The notes beneath the pieces were generated by a model that saw only the letters and a program-made list of their open reading frames with translations, ran no database searches and was not told where the DNA came from. A stretch of DNA of 9,313 bases from Clostridia bacterium (lineage in GTDB: Bacteria > Bacillota > Clostridia > Christensenellales > UBA1242): positions 1 through 9,313 of the forward strand of contig CAAGCR010000114.1 in assembly GCA_900768425.1 (NCBI GenBank). Direction: 5' to 3'. Every line of letters begins with the position of its first letter. Within the stretch, counting starts at the first letter, position 1. Below are positions 6,765 through 9,313 of this stretch, piece after piece. Both the position numbers and the translations under genes were made by a program.

Positions 6765-7499
6765 CTATCTACTAACCTTTAAGCCGTAAACATCAACTGG
6801 TGTGTTGGTGCGTGCTAACCATAGATATCTTAAACCAGCAATATTTGATTGTTTGAGTGTTGTACCATTTGTATAACCGGTATGGTCAATTGCTGTAACT
6901 TGGTTATTTTCTGATTTGAATACTTCCATATTCATATCATTGTTTAGTGTTACTTTTAATTGTAGTTCATCTTTATCGTTTACGGTGAAAATGTAGTGCA
7001 CTGTGTATTTACCATCGTTGATTTTTACAGCATTTTCATCATTTTTTAGTGCGTTGTAGTCATTTTCTACGCCTGTGAATTTGTATAAAAAGTATACGCC
7101 ATCGTTATCACCGATAAAGAATACAGGTTCTTCGGTAATGTATTTGCCATCAGTTTCATTTAAAGCAAGTGACCATACAGCATATTTACCATCGGTCAGT
7201 TCAGATTTTTTAACTTCAACAGTTAAAGATACAGTTAGCCCACCGTTTTTCCATGGGAAATTTTTTGTGTCATTTTTACCAAAATATGTGCTAGAAGAAT
7301 AGTTTTGACCTTCTACCGGGTTTAAGGTAACATAACCCTTTTCTTTGTTTTCTACCGGTGTGCCATAAACACCAAATACATTTTCGTTACCTTTTGTAAA
7401 GTCTGCTTGCCAAAGAGTCATAGGACCATTACAAGCAACAAACACTACACTTAATGTAAGTAAAAGCGTCACGCAAGCCATTTTAATAAATTTTTTCAT
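6765..7499 (-). CDS. Putative secreted lipoprotein of unknown function
   Basis: I do not recognise this 244-residue protein by family. The N-terminus is a type II signal peptide: basic MKKFIK, a hydrophobic core (about 8-21) and a lipobox-like FVAC with Cys23 as the predicted lipidated residue, so the mature protein should be anchored on the outer face of the membrane. The rest looks like a beta-rich extracellular domain. It has alternating hydrophobic strands, many Asn/Asp/Gly turns, scattered aromatics (W30, W83, W109, W227), no further cysteines and a recurring T/N-DGKY turn (about 102-106, 117-120, 162-165). The ending VDVYGLKV resembles the last strand of jelly-roll (laminin-G/concanavalin-like) domains, which is only an impression of fold. 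No catalytic motif is visible. The start is well supported by AAGGAG (7505-7510) 5 nt before the ATG. It has its own terminator and sits between two housekeeping units, so it looks monocistronic. I found no clear promoter in the 100 bp upstream. A substrate- or glycan-binding role is possible but unproven. Confidence 0.8.
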   Translation of the reverse strand: MKKFIKMACVTLLLTLSVVFVACNGPMTLWQADFTKGNENVFGVYGTPVENKEKGYVTLNPVEGQNYSSSTYFGKNDTKNFPWKNGGLTVSLTVEVKKSELTDGKYAVWSLALNETDGKYITEEPVFFIGDNDGVYFLYKFTGVENDYNALKNDENAVKINDGKYTVHYIFTVNDKDELQLKVTLNNDMNMEVFKSENNQVTAIDHTGYTNGTTLKQSNIAGLRYLWLARTNTPVDVYGLKVSR

Positions 7500-7598
7500 A
7501 TTCTCTCCTTTTTATTGCAAAGATATTTTTACATAAAAGCAAATATATATCTATGCTAATTCAAGAATATTATTTGTAATTTTGCCGATTTTATACAT

Positions 7599-7637
7599 AA
7601 AAAATCACTAAGCCTTATTTCTTTTGCTTAGTGATTT
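7599..7637 (-). terminator. Intrinsic terminator of the smc-ftsY unit
   Basis: A perfect 12-bp inverted repeat (arms 7626-7637 and 7602-7613, 12-nt loop) is followed on the minus strand by a run of six T (three of them in the stem base). It lies about 36 nt after the ftsY stop codon, which makes a Rho-independent terminator the natural reading. The opposite strand has no good T-tract, so it most likely works leftwards only. Confidence 0.9.
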
Positions 7638-7672
7638 GTGTTCTAGGTTATTAATAGTTATAAAAATTTAAT

Positions 7673-8569
7673 CTAAAACAAATTTTCTACAAAATCTTTT
7701 GCGTTAAATTCTTCTAGGTCATCTATGGTTTCACCTGTGCCCACAAAAACTACTGGAAGTTTTAGGGTGTTGGCAATGGTTATAACTACACCACCTTTTG
7801 CAGTGCCATCTAGTTTTGTAAGAATTATGCCATCTATATGCATATATTCGTTAAAATGCTCAATTTGAGAGAGTGCATTTTGACCTGTTGTTGCATCTAG
7901 TACTATTAAATTATAACGATGTGCTTCTGGGTATTCACGAGTTATAATCTTGTCGATTTTTTTAAGTTCTTCCATTAAATTGACTTTTGTGTGTAGTCTG
8001 CCGGCGGTGTCTATTAAAAGTACATCTGCTTTTTTTGCTTTAGCGGAAGATATACCATCAAATACAACTGCTCCGGCATCTGCACCTTCGCTATGTTTAA
8101 CAATTTTGGTTTTGTTGCGGTTTGCCCATTCGGTTAATTGGTCGCTTGCGGCGGCTCTAAATGTGTCACCAGCAACCAAAATAACATCTTTTTTGTTATT
8201 CTTAAAATATTTTGTAATTTTACCTATACTGGTTGTTTTGCCAACTCCATTTACACCTATAATTGTTATAACTGCTGGATATTCAAAAGGTTTTCGCTCT
8301 AAGTTTGTTAGCATATCAGCAATAATTTCACGCAAGGCTTTTTTTACATCTTCGGCTTTTCTTAATTTGTTTTTTCTCGCATATATACGCAACTCATCTA
8401 CTATTTTTTCGCTGGATTCATATCCAACATCGCTTGACACAAGAATGTCGGTCAATTCTTCGTAAAAGTCATCATTCAGTTCGCCTTTACTAAAAATCGC
8501 ATCAAATTTTCTTGCCCATGCTTCTCTTGTTTTTCTTAAAGCCTCACCTATTTTTTTAAACAGCCCCAT
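7673..8569 (-). CDS. ftsY: Signal recognition particle receptor FtsY (SRP GTPase)
   Basis: FtsY is the membrane-associated GTPase that docks the SRP-ribosome complex at the Sec translocon. The 298-residue protein has a short N-terminal amphipathic stretch (about 1-25, basic and hydrophobic), a helical N domain (about 25-95) and a full G domain. GTPase motifs are present: G1 GVNGVGKT (105-112), G2 DTFRAAA (135-141), G3 DTAGR (187-191), G4 TKLD (251-254, followed by GTAKGG) and G5 GTGE (277-280). It lacks the long acidic A domain of E. coli FtsY, as is usual in Bacillota. FtsY is preferred over Ffh because the protein ends after the G domain with no methionine-rich M domain. The ATG at 8567-8569 has an AGGAG (8577-8581) 7 nt upstream, inside the smc coding sequence, which supports this start. 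The gene is the last of the smc-ftsY unit and is followed by a strong terminator. ffh is not adjacent here. Confidence 0.97.
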   Translation of the reverse strand: MGLFKKIGEALRKTREAWARKFDAIFSKGELNDDFYEELTDILVSSDVGYESSEKIVDELRIYARKNKLRKAEDVKKALREIIADMLTNLERKPFEYPAVITIIGVNGVGKTTSIGKITKYFKNNKKDVILVAGDTFRAAASDQLTEWANRNKTKIVKHSEGADAGAVVFDGISSAKAKKADVLLIDTAGRLHTKVNLMEELKKIDKIITREYPEAHRYNLIVLDATTGQNALSQIEHFNEYMHIDGIILTKLDGTAKGGVVITIANTLKLPVVFVGTGETIDDLEEFNAKDFVENLF

Positions 8570-9313
8570 TTTTATTCTCCTGTTCTAAATTTTTAATAGC
8601 ATCTGCAAGTTTAACACTTACAGTTCTTGATACACCTTTTTCTTCCATAGTAACACCATATAGGCTATCTGCTAATTCCATTGTTGGTTTTCTGTGTGTT
8701 ATAACGATAAATTGTGTTACTTTTGAGAAACGTTTTAAATATTGTGCAAAACGTTCAACGTTAGAGTCATCTAGGGCGGCTTCAATTTCATCTAGTAAAC
8801 AGAAAGGCATTGGTCTTAGTTTTAGTATACTAAATAAGATTGCTATGGCTGTGAGTGCTTTTTCACCACCCGAAAGCAAGGTTATGTTTTGCAATTTTTT
8901 GCCCGGTGGCTCTGCAACAATATCTACACCTGCTTCTAGAGGATCTCCACTTTCGGACTCAATTAGTTCTAGTTTTGCATTACCACCACCAAAGAGTTCT
9001 TTAAATGTAACTTTAAAGTTTTCACTTACTTTTTGGAAGGCTGTATCAAAACGAGTTGTCATTTCTGTGCTTAAATCTTTTATAATTTCGGTTAGTTCGC
9101 TTTCTGCCTTGCTAAGGTCGTCAACTTGTGCTGATTTTTCTTCGTATCTTTCAAGTAGTACCTTAACATCATCAATAGCATTGATATTAACCGCACCTAA
9201 TTTTTGAATTTCTTTTTTGATTCTATAAATTTCCGGCATTGCTACTGAAATATCAAAGTCGGGTCGTTTATATTCCAAACAAGTTTCATATACAAGTGAA
9301 TAGTCTTCATATA
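8556..9313 (-). CDS. smc: Chromosome partition protein SMC, C-terminal part (5' end beyond window)
   Basis: This is the C-terminal end of the SMC ATPase, which with ScpA/ScpB forms the bacterial condensin that compacts and segregates the chromosome. The reading frame stays open to the window edge, so the gene is cut by the window and not broken. An in-frame TTG at 9276-9278 could be mistaken for a start but is an internal Leu codon. About 251 residues are visible. They show the end of the coiled coil, the SMC-type LGAVNINAIDD segment that begins the C-terminal head, the ABC signature LLSGGEKALTA, the Walker B/D-loop FCLLDEIEAALDDSNV, and the His-loop VITHRKPTME. All key C-head residues appear intact, and the order of motifs separates it from RecN or SbcC. 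The stop codon lies inside the start of ftsY (14-nt overlap), so the two genes are almost certainly co-transcribed and perhaps translationally coupled. rnc, often found upstream, is not in view. Confidence 0.96.
   Translation of the reverse strand, partial: YEDYSLVYETCLEYKRPDFDISVAMPEIYRIKKEIQKLGAVNINAIDDVKVLLERYEEKSAQVDDLSKAESELTEIIKDLSTEMTTRFDTAFQKVSENFKVTFKELFGGGNAKLELIESESGDPLEAGVDIVAEPPGKKLQNITLLSGGEKALTAIAILFSILKLRPMPFCLLDEIEAALDDSNVERFAQYLKRFSKVTQFIVITHRKPTMELADSLYGVTMEEKGVSRTVSVKLADAIKNLEQENKNGAV

Noticed and set aside
9276..9278. TTG as a start codon for a short 240-residue SMC-like protein
   Set aside because: The frame stays open upstream to the window edge and the sequence is the normal SMC C-terminal region, so this is an internal Leu codon of a truncated view.
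1..9313. CRISPR array, tRNA or rRNA gene, insertion sequence, toxin-antitoxin or defence module
   Set aside because: No regularly spaced repeats, no tRNA-like cloverleaf in the intergenic stretches, no transposase and no unexplained gene cluster. All coding space is accounted for by seven genes.

Overview
The window is about 9.3 kb of AT-rich bacterial DNA with every convincing gene on the minus strand, so transcription runs from high to low coordinates. Gene content and order suggest a low-GC Bacillota, most likely a Clostridia-type organism. The genes are smc-ftsY, rpsO-pnp, a YlxY-type deacetylase-fold protein and a FtsK/SpoIIIE translocase. From memory, B. subtilis also keeps rpsO, pnpA and ylxY adjacent, with spoIIIE further along in the same direction. 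I cannot place it to genus from the sequence.

Layout in transcription order: (1) 9313-7673 carries the 3' end of smc, cut by the window edge, overlapping ftsY by 14 nt; the unit ends at a strong intrinsic terminator (7599-7637). (2) 7499-6765 is a single-gene unit for a putative secreted lipoprotein of unknown function, with its own Shine-Dalgarno and terminator (6645-6678). (3) 6633-6261 is rpsO, with a good sigma-A-type promoter and a structured leader that may fold as a pseudoknot-like autoregulatory element. A strong terminator lies between rpsO and pnp. (4) 6133-4043 is pnp (PNPase), followed by a long terminator hairpin. (5) 3861-3148 is a membrane-anchored YlxY-like polysaccharide-deacetylase homologue that lacks the motif-1 aspartates. 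(6) 3038-96 is a FtsK/SpoIIIE DNA translocase with its own promoter and an unusually long linker. Positions 1-95 hold no gene.

Functionally this is mostly housekeeping: chromosome organisation (SMC), membrane protein targeting (FtsY), translation (S15), RNA turnover (PNPase) and chromosome translocation at the septum (FtsK/SpoIIIE). The YlxY-like protein hints at a sporulating or formerly sporulating lineage but does not prove it. I see no mobile element, CRISPR array, tRNA, rRNA or defence-type system. The points most worth a second look are the rpsO leader, the uncharacterised lipoprotein between housekeeping genes, the apparently inactive deacetylase, and the terminator separating rpsO from pnp.
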